Positions 1-5,318 of a stretch of DNA of 6,379 nt are shown piece after piece. This DNA comes from Clostridiales bacterium (GTDB lineage Bacteria > Bacillota > Clostridia > Oscillospirales > QAMX01), in contig DUUG01000242.1 of assembly GCA_012841675.1 (NCBI GenBank), forward strand, positions 1 to 6,379, read 5' to 3'. The position numbers and the translations under genes are program-made. Each line of letters starts with the position of its first letter. Position 1 is the stretch's first letter. The notes beneath the pieces were generated by a model. The model saw only the letters and a program-made list of their open reading frames with translations, ran no database searches and was not told the origin of the DNA.

Positions 1-107
1 ACGACTGTGATCCGCTGGTTAAGCCCGAGCAAGCGGCGGTTGTTTCTCGCATTATCGATGCAATCTACGAATCTGCCAAGACGGGCAAGGCCGTTTACTT
101 TGACTAA
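1..107 (+). CDS. Probable Gfo/Idh/MocA-family oxidoreductase, C-terminal end only
   Basis: Only the last 34 codons are present, read from position 3 to a TAA at 105-107. The tail contains VKPEQAAVVSRIIDAIYESA, then KTGKAVYFD. This matches the usual end of Gfo/Idh/MocA NAD(P)-dependent sugar or inositol dehydrogenases, where a 'VKPEQA...ILEAIYxSAxTGKxV' helix closes the protein. The catalytic and nucleotide-binding parts lie outside the window, so substrate and cofactor cannot be judged. A strong terminator follows 19 nt later, so this is the last gene of its transcript. The family call rests on one short but characteristic segment; another dehydrogenase with a similar C-terminal helix cannot be excluded. 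Confidence 0.6.
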   Translation, partial: DCDPLVKPEQAAVVSRIIDAIYESAKTGKAVYFD

Positions 108-125
108 ACCAACGATTCTTCTCCT

Positions 126-157
126 AACTCCGGTGCCACACGGCACCGGAGTTTTTG
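126..157 (+). terminator. Intrinsic terminator after the oxidoreductase
   Basis: A perfect 12-bp stem (AACTCCGGTGCC with GGCACCGGAGTT) encloses a 4-nt ACAC loop. The stem end runs into a TTTTT tract (152-156). It lies 18 nt after the stop codon at 107 and separates the upstream gene from the XRE gene. Confidence 0.93.
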
Positions 158-192
158 TAAAGCAGCGGTTGAGCCGGTATTTTCCCCATGCA

Positions 193-219
193 AGCACTGC
201 TTGATAGAAAAGCAGTGCT
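193..219. repeat. Inverted repeat upstream of the XRE gene
   Basis: AGCACTGCTT (193-202) and AAGCAGTGCT (210-219) form a perfect 10-bp inverted repeat with a 7-nt spacer. No T tract follows, so it is not a standard terminator. It sits 46 nt before the chosen start of the XRE-type gene. It could be an operator for that protein (autoregulation) or a leader hairpin. No convincing -35/-10 pair was found between 158 and 264 to settle which. Confidence 0.5.
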
Positions 220-264
220 ATTTGTGGCATCATAAGGCCAAACGCATGCGAAAGGATGAACCAT

Positions 265-1116
265 ATGTTTAATATGCAGGAAGTCGGAAGAACCATTTCG
301 GATCTGCGGAAGAAAAACAACATGACCCAGATGGAGCTGGCAGAGCGCCTTGGGATCAGCTATCAGGCAGTGTCTAGCTGGGAACGGGGCAGCACTATGC
401 CCGATATTGCCAAGCTGCCCGATCTGGCGGAGATTTTCGGTGTGACGATTGGTACGCTGCTTGGGAAAGAATCGCCCCTGCTGGAAAGTCTGGTGGAGGA
501 TAAAACGGAGGAGTATTTGGAAGAAAACTCCGTAACAGTCCATGAGCTGACGGGAATTGCCCCTCTTTTAAAGCCAACACAGGTGGATAAGGTGTTTGAA
601 CAAGTGGAATCGTCCTTTTCTGTGGAGGAAATGGAGGATTTACTGCCTTTTCTCAGTTCGGATGTACTGGAACGGCTGGCAAAGAGGGCCTTTGAGGAGG
701 AAAAATACAGAGAGCTGGGCAACATGGCCCCGTTTCTCAGCCGCCAGCTGTTAGATGATATGGCAAAGGTTATGGAAAAAGCCGGCGGCCAGGGGATAGA
801 CGAGATTTTGCCGTTTCTCAGCCGGGAAACCGTTGGCGAAATGGCCCAAAACCGGTATGCAAAGGGCGGCATCTCCGCGTTGGACGATTTGTACCCCTTT
901 GTTTCCAAGGGCTTCTTGCAGGAAGTGGCGATGAAGGAGTATGCCGCCAATGGACTGCGAAACTTTGCAGGCATAGCCCCCTTTCTCGACAGGGAATTTT
1001 TGACGAGTCTGGCCAAAGAGGCGTTGGAGAAGGACGGCATCAAAGCCATTGCGCCTATTGCCCCGTTTTTAAAATGGGAAATGCTGTCGGAGGTTATAGC
1101 CGAAAAGTATTTGTAG
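265..1116 (+). CDS. XRE-family HTH regulator with seven ~28-residue C-terminal repeats
   Basis: Predicted cytoplasmic DNA-binding protein of 283 aa. ATG265 is chosen because AAAGGA (251-256) lies 8 nt before it; the in-frame ATG at 256 overlaps this site. Residues about 5-67 form a Cro/CI-type helix-turn-helix, with MTQMELAERLGIS, then YQAVSSWERGSTMPD. A linker of about 30 residues rich in acidic residues follows. From about residue 95 to the end, the motif [A/L/Y]-P-[F/L]-[L/V]-[S/D/K] recurs seven times, with prolines at 100, 128, 156, 183, 211, 239 and 267 (spacing 28, 28, 27, 28, 28, 28). Each unit looks like a helix of the type LxxLAKxxxEK, a Gly, then a short 'GIxxLxPFL' helix, suggesting an alpha-solenoid. 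I do not recognise a named domain for the repeats. No membrane segment is seen. Ligand and target genes are unknown; the reductase gene 66 nt downstream is the obvious candidate target, by position only. Confidence 0.9.
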   Translation: MFNMQEVGRTISDLRKKNNMTQMELAERLGISYQAVSSWERGSTMPDIAKLPDLAEIFGVTIGTLLGKESPLLESLVEDKTEEYLEENSVTVHELTGIAPLLKPTQVDKVFEQVESSFSVEEMEDLLPFLSSDVLERLAKRAFEEEKYRELGNMAPFLSRQLLDDMAKVMEKAGGQGIDEILPFLSRETVGEMAQNRYAKGGISALDDLYPFVSKGFLQEVAMKEYAANGLRNFAGIAPFLDREFLTSLAKEALEKDGIKAIAPIAPFLKWEMLSEVIAEKYL

Positions 1117-1125
1117 AACTATTTC

Positions 1126-1154
1126 TTGCCTAATTCAAGGTTTTGCTGTAAGAT
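1126..1154 (+). promoter_or_regulatory. Weak candidate sigma-A promoter for the aldo/keto reductase
   Basis: TTGCCT (1126-1131) and TAAGAT (1149-1154) are separated by 17 bp; each matches consensus at 4 of 6 positions. It would give a short leader before the ribosome binding site at 1170-1174. An imperfect repeat CTTG...CAAG (1125-1128 / 1136-1139) overlaps the -35. The gene could equally be read through from the XRE gene, since no terminator lies between them. Confidence 0.35.
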
Positions 1155-1182
1155 GGAAAAAACAAAATGGGAGGAAAACAGC

Positions 1183-2100
1183 GTGAGAACGATTCCACTT
1201 GGCACATCGGGCCTGTCGGTTCCGGTTATTGCCGTCGGATGTATGCGGATCAAGGGGCTGACATTGAAGGAAGCCCGAGATTTTCTGCATGCGTCCATTG
1301 AGCAGGGCGCTAACTTTTTTGACCACGCCGACATTTACGGCGGGGGAGAATGCGAGGAAATTTTCGCAAACGCTTTAGAAATGACGCCGGCGGTACGGGA
1401 GAAGCTTTTGATTCAAAGCAAGTGCGGCATCCGCAAGGGAATGTACGATTTTTCCCAAGAACATATCCTTTCCTCTGTGGAGGGAAGCTTAAAACGGCTT
1501 AAAACCGACTATCTTGACGTTTTATTGCTTCACCGGCCCGACACCTTGATGGAGCCGGAGGAGGTGGCCGAGGCGTTTGACAAGCTGCACGCAAGCGGCA
1601 AGGTGCGCCATTTTGGCGTTTCCAACCACGACCCATACACCATACAGCTTTTGCAGAAATACGTGCGGCAGCCCTTAGTTGCCAACCAGATGCAGCTTAG
1701 CTTAACCAACGCCACGATGATTTCCCAGAGCATGAATATGAATATCCTCGACGACAAGGCCCTTGACCGGGACAACGGCATTTTACATTTCTGCCGCTTG
1801 CACGATATTACCATTCAGCCTTGGTCGCCCTTCCAATACGGGTTTTTCGAGGGTGTTTTCTTAGGAAACGAAAAATTTGTCCCTTTGAACGCCAAAATTG
1901 CCGAGTTGGCGGAGAAATACGGCGTCTCGGACACGACCATTGTCATGGCATGGCTCCTTCGCCATCCGGCCAAGATGCAGCCTGTTACCGGCACGATGAA
2001 CAAGACCCGTTTGGCCGATTGCATCAAAGCCACCGAGGTGACTTTAAGCCGGGAAGACTGGTATGCGCTGTATCTGGCGGCAGGGCATAGGCTTCCGTAA
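1183..2100 (+). CDS. Aldo/keto reductase, YdhF-like
   Basis: Cytoplasmic NAD(P)H-dependent oxidoreductase of the aldo/keto reductase superfamily, predicted to reduce carbonyl groups to alcohols; the physiological substrate cannot be told from sequence. The start is GTG1183, because GGAGG (1170-1174) lies 8 nt before it and the family's first strand (RTIPLGTSGLSVPVIAVGCM) begins there; an in-frame ATG at 1126 has no such site and adds an unconserved 19-residue tail. The 305-aa length fits the family. The catalytic tetrad is visible: D47 and Y52 in FFDHADIYGG, K80 in QSKCG, H117 in LLLHRPD. GVSNHD (145-150) and the nucleotide-binding loop GTMNKTRLADCI (about 270-281) are also in place. The text resembles E. 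coli YdhF over most of its length (HADIYGG, SKCGI, LHRPD, GKVRHFGVSN). No truncation or frameshift is seen. gapN follows after 112 nt. Confidence 0.93.
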   Translation: MRTIPLGTSGLSVPVIAVGCMRIKGLTLKEARDFLHASIEQGANFFDHADIYGGGECEEIFANALEMTPAVREKLLIQSKCGIRKGMYDFSQEHILSSVEGSLKRLKTDYLDVLLLHRPDTLMEPEEVAEAFDKLHASGKVRHFGVSNHDPYTIQLLQKYVRQPLVANQMQLSLTNATMISQSMNMNILDDKALDRDNGILHFCRLHDITIQPWSPFQYGFFEGVFLGNEKFVPLNAKIAELAEKYGVSDTTIVMAWLLRHPAKMQPVTGTMNKTRLADCIKATEVTLSREDWYALYLAAGHRLP

Positions 2101-2212
2101 ATTTGCGGATGGGGACAAAACCTTCGTTTATTTCCCGTTTGCTTTGCATATGCATTAGTATTGTCACTTTTTTGACGTGATACGATTTTGGCAATGCAAG
2201 GGAGGTTTCCAT

Positions 2213-3664
2213 ATGTTTGACCCTATGAAAAAAGGAAATGCGTATTGCTGTCTTATTAACGGCCACTGGCAGGAAGGTTCACTTGCCCCTGTGGAAGTGA
2301 CGCGGCCGGCGGACGGCGGCTTGCTCGGTACGGTGCCGGCTCTTTCACATAAAGAGGTCGATGCGGCCTTCCGCGCGGCCAAAGCGGCCCAGAAACAGTG
2401 GGCGGAAACGCCTATTAGCGTTCGGTCTGCCATTTTACACGAAGCGTCTTTCCTTTTGGAGGAGAAGGCAGAGGCCATTGCCTCCATACTCTCTCAGGAA
2501 ATTTCCAAGGATATGGCATCCTCCCTTTCGGAAGTGAAGCGAACGGCCGACTTCATCCGATTTACCGCCGATGAGGGGAAGCACATGGAGGGGGAAATGG
2601 TCGGCGCCGACAGCTTTCCCGGCTTTAACAAGAAGCGGTTTTCCATTGTAACCCGGGTGCCGCTGGGCGTTGTGCTGGCCATTTCTCCGTTTAATTATCC
2701 GGTTAACCTGTCGGCTTCCAAGATTGCCCCGGCTTTGATGGCGGGCAACAGCGTGATTTTAAAACCGCCCACCTCCGGCGCCATCAGCGCTTTGCACTTA
2801 GCGGCAGTTTTTCACGAAGCAGGCCTTCCCGCCGGCGTTTTGAATACGGTAACAGGCCGCGGCAGTGACATCGGCGACTATCTGGTGACGCACCCCATGG
2901 TCGATTTTATTAGCTTTACTGGAAGTACGGCTGTTGGAAAACGCATTGCGCGGCAAGTAGGGATGGTTCCCCTGCTGCTAGAGCTAGGCGGCAAGGATGC
3001 CGCCCTTGTTCTGGAGGATGCGGATTTGGACGATGCGGCCAAGGACATTGTTTCCGGCGCGTACAGCTATTCCGGCCAGCGGTGTACGGCGGTGAAGCGT
3101 GTGTTGGCTCTGGAAAGCATTGCCGATGCGCTGGTGGAAAAAATTAAGGAACGAGTTTTGGCGCTGAAGACAGGGATGCCCCATGAGAAAGTGCAAGTGA
3201 CGCCGCTGATAAACGACAAAGCCGCCGATTATGTGCAGGAGCTAATAGACGATGCCATCGAAAAGGGGGCAACGCTTATCTGTGGCAATAAGCGGGAGAA
3301 AAATTTGATTTATCCCACGCTGTTTGACAACGTGACCACGGATATGCGCCTTGCTTGGGAAGAGCCGTTTGGCCCTGTTCTGCCCATTATGCGCATTCAG
3401 GACGTGGAGGAGGGCATTGATATTGCCAACCGCTCGGAATACGGCTTGCAAGCGTCGGTTTTCACCAAAAATATTGATTCGGCTTTCTCCATTGCAGAGC
3501 GTTTGGAAGTGGGCACTGTACATATCAACAACAAGACCGAGCGGGGGCCGGATCATTTTCCGTTCCTTGGCGTTAAATCCTCGGGCATGGGCACGCAAGG
3601 CATCCGTTACAGCATCGAAGCCATGAGCCGACGGAAGGTGGTCGTTGTTAACTTAGAACCGTAG
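2213..3664 (+). CDS. gapN: NADP-dependent non-phosphorylating glyceraldehyde-3-phosphate dehydrogenase (GapN)
   Basis: Cytoplasmic aldehyde dehydrogenase that oxidises glyceraldehyde-3-phosphate to 3-phosphoglycerate with NADP+, bypassing phosphorylating GAPDH and phosphoglycerate kinase, so NADPH is gained and one ATP is lost. The start ATG2213 has GGAGG (2201-2205) 7 nt upstream; 483 aa is close to streptococcal GapN (475). Catalytic residues visible are N161 (ISPFNYPVN), E257 (LLLELGGKD) and C291 (YSGQRCTAVKR). These sit a constant seven residues after N154, E250 and C284 of Streptococcus mutans GapN. K184 and T187 in LKPPTSG correspond to its K177/T180, which contact the 2'-phosphate of NADP, supporting NADP use. 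Long blocks such as TTDMRLAWEEPFGPVLPI and LEVGTVHINNKTxRG match GapN rather than general aldehyde dehydrogenases. An ACT-domain gene starts 12 nt after the stop, so the two are very likely co-transcribed. No clear promoter was found in 2101-2212. Confidence 0.96.
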   Translation: MFDPMKKGNAYCCLINGHWQEGSLAPVEVTRPADGGLLGTVPALSHKEVDAAFRAAKAAQKQWAETPISVRSAILHEASFLLEEKAEAIASILSQEISKDMASSLSEVKRTADFIRFTADEGKHMEGEMVGADSFPGFNKKRFSIVTRVPLGVVLAISPFNYPVNLSASKIAPALMAGNSVILKPPTSGAISALHLAAVFHEAGLPAGVLNTVTGRGSDIGDYLVTHPMVDFISFTGSTAVGKRIARQVGMVPLLLELGGKDAALVLEDADLDDAAKDIVSGAYSYSGQRCTAVKRVLALESIADALVEKIKERVLALKTGMPHEKVQVTPLINDKAADYVQELIDDAIEKGATLICGNKREKNLIYPTLFDNVTTDMRLAWEEPFGPVLPIMRIQDVEEGIDIANRSEYGLQASVFTKNIDSAFSIAERLEVGTVHINNKTERGPDHFPFLGVKSSGMGTQGIRYSIEAMSRRKVVVVNLEP

Positions 3665-3676
3665 GGTGGTTAGAGT

Positions 3677-4045
3677 ATGCAGATTTCAGCGCTTGTGCCT
3701 TTGTTTTCCATTTGCCGCCTGTCGGAGATACGCGGCGTGGATGTAACTGGCGATTTTACCTTTTTTGCCAAAACCGATACAGAGATTTCTCTTGTTTGCC
3801 CAACGGAAAAAGCCCCGTTAGAAGTGCTGGAGCGCAGCGACGGCTGGCAGGGATTTCGAGTAGACGGTGTGCTGGATTTTTCCCTTGTAGGCATCTTGGC
3901 CAATATTTCCGCCGTGTTGGCCAAGGAGAACATCTCGATTTTTGCCGTTTCCACCTATCAAACCGATTATATCTTTACTAAAGCCCTATTCTTTGACAAG
4001 GCTCTGGCGGCCCTGCGTAAAGCCGGGTTTCAGGTTAGGATTTAA
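3677..4045 (+). CDS. Small ACT-domain protein (ACT_7 / COG3603-like)
   Basis: Stand-alone 122-aa ACT protein; ACT domains usually bind amino acids or other small ligands and act as allosteric sensors. ATG3677 follows a modest GGTGG site (3665-3669) by 7 nt, and the gene begins 12 nt after the gapN stop, which points to one transcript. The N-terminal half (about 8-48) carries FSICRLSEI and FAKTDTEISLVCP; the C-terminal half (about 62-118) carries LDFSLVGILANISAVL, ISIFAVSTYQTDYIF and ALAALRKAGFQV. These are the hallmarks of the ACT_7-type family, in which two ACT-like halves pack together. There is no catalytic domain, DNA-binding domain, signal peptide or membrane segment. The ligand is unknown. 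Proximity suggests, but does not show, a link to GapN activity or expression. Confidence 0.88.
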   Translation: MQISALVPLFSICRLSEIRGVDVTGDFTFFAKTDTEISLVCPTEKAPLEVLERSDGWQGFRVDGVLDFSLVGILANISAVLAKENISIFAVSTYQTDYIFTKALFFDKALAALRKAGFQVRI

Positions 4046-4061
4046 AGCATTCTCATGTGTT

Positions 4062-4086
4062 TTGAAAGCTTTATAACAGCTTTTAA
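4062..4086 (+). terminator. Weak hairpin after the ACT gene, possible terminator
   Basis: TTGAAAGCT (4062-4070) can pair with AGCTTTTAA (4078-4086) over 9 bp, including one G-U, around a TTATAAC loop. It is AT-rich, has no proper T tract and merges into the next promoter, so termination would be inefficient at best. It is the only candidate end for the XRE-to-ACT gene group. Confidence 0.25.
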
Positions 4087-4091
4087 CTGTG

Positions 4092-4120
4092 TTGACAAAT
4101 TTTGTAAACTATTGTATACT
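4092..4120 (+). promoter_or_regulatory. Strong sigma-A promoter of the bacteriohemerythrin gene
   Basis: A perfect -35 TTGACA (4092-4097), 17-bp AT-rich spacer and -10 TATACT (4115-4120, 5 of 6) lie just upstream of the gene. Transcription should start near 4127, leaving a leader of about 25 nt with GGAGG at 4140-4144. No clear operator repeat overlaps it, so expression may be high and largely constitutive. Confidence 0.9.
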
Positions 4121-4152
4121 AACGTAACACAACGGACACGGAGGATATGCGT

Positions 4153-4551
4153 ATGCCTTGGACAGAGAATTTATCGGTAGGCGTAGAAACGATTGACGAA
4201 CAACATAAGACTTGGTTTGAAAAAGCGGAAAAACTGTTTGAAGCAGGGAAAAACCGGCAAGCGGCCGGCTATATCGGCGAGCTTTTGGAGTTTCTCGAAG
4301 ATTATACCAAAAAGCATTTTGCGGACGAGGAAAAATATATGCAAAGTATCGGGTATCCCGGTTTGCCCGAGCAACAGAAGGCACACGCCGCTTTTATACA
4401 GCAGCTTGCCCAGTTAAGTGCGGATTTCAAATCGTCCGGCAGCAACCTGCTTGTGATTATCAACGCCAACACCATGGTGCTTGGCTGGCTGACCAATCAT
4501 ATCTCTCATATGGATAAGAAAATCGGCGAGTTCGCAAAAGCTAAAAAGTAA
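4153..4551 (+). CDS. Single-domain bacteriohemerythrin with one altered ligand position
   Basis: Soluble non-haem diiron four-helix protein of 132 aa, a family that binds O2 reversibly and is linked to oxygen or iron handling. ATG4153 is preferred because GGAGG (4140-4144) lies 8 nt upstream; the in-frame ATG4147 is only 2 nt from it. The protein opens with PWTENLSVGVETIDEQH, typical of bacteriohemerythrins. Expected iron ligands are H18 (DEQHKTW), H55 and E59 (HFADEEKYM), H78 (KAHAAF), H116 and D121 (HISHMDKKIG). The usual HxxxH pair between helices B and C is incomplete: the first histidine, 19 residues after H55, is Q74 (LPEQQKAH). This may alter O2 binding or iron occupancy, though such Q variants may be common in Clostridia. 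No fused signalling domain is present. It is a monocistronic unit with its own strong promoter and terminator. Confidence 0.94.
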   Translation: MPWTENLSVGVETIDEQHKTWFEKAEKLFEAGKNRQAAGYIGELLEFLEDYTKKHFADEEKYMQSIGYPGLPEQQKAHAAFIQQLAQLSADFKSSGSNLLVIINANTMVLGWLTNHISHMDKKIGEFAKAKK

Positions 4552-4586
4552 AAAAAGTCCCTTACGTTTTCGTAAGGGACTTTTTC
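4552..4586 (+). terminator. Strong intrinsic terminator of the bacteriohemerythrin gene
   Basis: AGTCCCTTACG (4556-4566) pairs perfectly with CGTAAGGGACT (4571-4581) around a TTTT loop. An A run before the stem (4552-4555) and T run after it (4582-4585) extend the pairing and make it usable in both directions. It starts right after the stop codon. Confidence 0.96.
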
Positions 4587-4633
4587 CGATTATGTGGATT
4601 TGTACACGCTTTGCACGTTGTATATGTAGTTTT

Positions 4634-4684
4634 AAACCCTTCATGCCGTGTTAATCCATTTGAAAGCAGTTTCAAAAAGGGTTT
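4634..4684. repeat. Nested inverted repeats in the spacer between hemerythrin and tRNA genes
   Basis: An outer pair AAACCCTT (4634-4641) / AAGGGTTT (4677-4684) encloses an inner 7-bp hairpin TTTGAAA (4659-4665) / TTTCAAA (4670-4676) with a GCAG loop. It lies between two oppositely facing terminators, in a spacer (4587-4699) with no credible gene. Function unknown: it may be a remnant element, a small structured RNA or chance in AT-rich DNA. Confidence 0.35.
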
Positions 4685-4699
4685 GCATGGGGATTTTCC

Positions 4700-4745
4700 A
4701 ATAAAACAAACAAGGAAGATAGAGTTTCCCCCATCTTCCTTGTTT
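4700..4745 (-). terminator. Intrinsic terminator of the tRNA-Arg gene
   Basis: On the minus strand, AAACAAGGAAGAT and ATCTTCCTTGTTT form a perfect 13-bp stem (plus-strand 4708-4720 / 4733-4745) with a 12-nt loop, followed by GTTTTATT. The stem begins on the last base of the encoded CCA, so the tRNA precursor would have the hairpin directly attached for 3' processing. Confidence 0.9.
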
Positions 4746-4821
4746 GGTACGCCAGAAGGGATTCGAACCCCTGACCTTTTGGTTCGTAGCCAAACACTCT
4801 ATCCAACTGAGCTACTGGCGC
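4745..4821 (-). tRNA. tRNA-Arg, anticodon ACG
   Basis: The minus-strand 77 nt fold into a complete cloverleaf: acceptor GCGCCAG/CTGGCGT, D arm GCTC/GAGT, anticodon stem TTTGG/CCAAA with loop CTACGAA, T arm AGGGG/CCCTT with TTCGAAT loop, discriminator A and encoded CCA (4745-4747). The anticodon ACG (plus-strand 4785-4787) reads CGU, and after deamination of A34 to inosine also CGC and CGA. The first acceptor pair is G-U rather than G-C, with further G-U pairs in the D and T stems. It stands alone, with its own promoter and terminator. Confidence 0.97.
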
Positions 4822-4835
4822 ATATCACATTATGA

Positions 4836-4864
4836 ATTATACCACATCATTTCAAAAATTGCAA
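4836..4864 (-). promoter_or_regulatory. Promoter of the tRNA-Arg gene
   Basis: Reading the minus strand, TTGCAA (4864-4859), a 17-bp spacer and a perfect TATAAT (4841-4836) preceded by TGG, an extended -10 element, lie 14 nt before the tRNA 5' end. Transcription would begin only a few bases upstream of the mature tRNA. Confidence 0.9.
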
Positions 4865-4995
4865 CCCCCTTCCGCCAAAAAATCCGCGTGATTAGATTTG
4901 GCAAAATTTTTAGTTTTGCGCTGTTGCTTTTCCAGAGAAGCCTTGCACGTATTATTGGGCAAAAACCATAAAAAAGATGCGCTTATAATATCCCC

Positions 4996-5024
4996 TTGAC
5001 AACGTGAAAAAAAGATAGTATATT
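4996..5024 (+). promoter_or_regulatory. Sigma-A promoter of the T-box/serS transcript
   Basis: A perfect TTGACA (4996-5001), 17-bp spacer and TATATT (5019-5024, 5 of 6) precede the T-box leader. Transcription should start near 5031, giving a leader of roughly 290 nt before the serS start codon. Confidence 0.92.
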
Positions 5025-5039
5025 CTATTTGTATATAAA

Positions 5040-5254
5040 CGTTAAGGCAATGGCAAGGGCCATGGTGTTTTTCTCTGCTTAGAGAGCCGGCGTATGGTGC
5101 AAGCCGGTCAGGGGAAGCGTCGGTCCACCCTTGCGGCCGTTTGGTGAAAGCCAAGGGATGCGCCCCTTACCGCGCGCACGAGTGGCCGGTTTCGGCAAAA
5201 TGGGTGGCAACGCGGAATTCTTTCGTCCCATACATAGGGGCGGGGGATTTTTTT
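5040..5254 (+). promoter_or_regulatory. T-box riboswitch controlling serS
   Basis: Leader RNA that senses uncharged tRNA-Ser and permits read-through into serS. Stem I: base helix GCAAGGG (5053-5059) / CCCTTGC (5128-5134); a short TGG/CCA helix (5063-5065 / 5125-5127) after a CCA bulge; upper helix 5070-5077 / 5109-5116; AGAGAG (5081-5086); apical stem 5086-5091 / 5103-5108 with ATGGTG in its loop (5094-5099). The specifier-loop 3' strand (5117-5124) contains TCG, a Ser codon (5120-5122), followed by a purine; AGC at 5116-5118 is a weaker alternative. Further hairpins occur at 5141-5154 (GAAA loop) and 5185-5196. The T-box core GGGTGGCAACGCGG is at 5202-5215. Its variable base C208 in TGGC (5205-5208, the C at 5208) predicts a G discriminator, as in bacterial tRNA-Ser. 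The antiterminator pairs ATGGG (5200-5204) with CCCAT (5227-5231) and ACG (5210-5212) with CGT (5224-5226). Confidence 0.95.
5219..5254 (+). terminator. Regulated terminator of the serS T-box
   Basis: CGTCCC (5224-5229) pairs with GGGGCG (5237-5242) around ATACATA. The stem can lengthen through G-U pairs to TCTTT (5219-5223) and GGGGA (5243-5247), and is followed by seven Ts (5248-5254). It uses the same CGTCCC bases as the antiterminator, so the two folds exclude each other. Confidence 0.92.
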
Positions 5255-5318
5255 ATTTCCGCATGTTTTCTGCCCTTTAGGAAAAAATAAAAGCCATGTA
5301 GGCAAAGGCAGGTACGGT

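Noticed and set aside
363..1049. 228-codon minus-strand open frame opposite the XRE gene
   Set aside because: It lies wholly inside a gene with clear domain content, its translation is low-complexity Ser/Arg-rich, and there is no supporting start site. It is a shadow frame.
2145..2154. Perfect palindrome TGCATATGCA upstream of gapN as an operator
   Set aside because: Ten bases of palindrome in an AT-rich spacer can arise by chance, and no promoter with acceptable -35/-10 spacing was found around it.
2161..2186. TTGTCA ... TACGAT as a gapN promoter
   Set aside because: The spacer is only 14 bp, too short for a normal sigma-A promoter, and no better pair was found in 2101-2212.
4874..4919. 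Hairpins GCCAAA/TTTGGC and GCAAAA/TTTTGC between the tRNA promoter and the serS promoter
   Set aside because: The two overlap and exclude each other, are short and AT-rich, and have no gene before them to terminate. Nothing else is seen in 4865-4995.
4611..4971. Two plus-strand ORFs with peptides like GIRTPDLLVRSQTLYPTELL and GFEPLTFWFVAKHSIQLSYW
   Set aside because: These are antisense translations of the tRNA-Arg gene. This peptide type is a well-known false annotation from tRNA complements, and neither ORF has a proper ribosome binding site.
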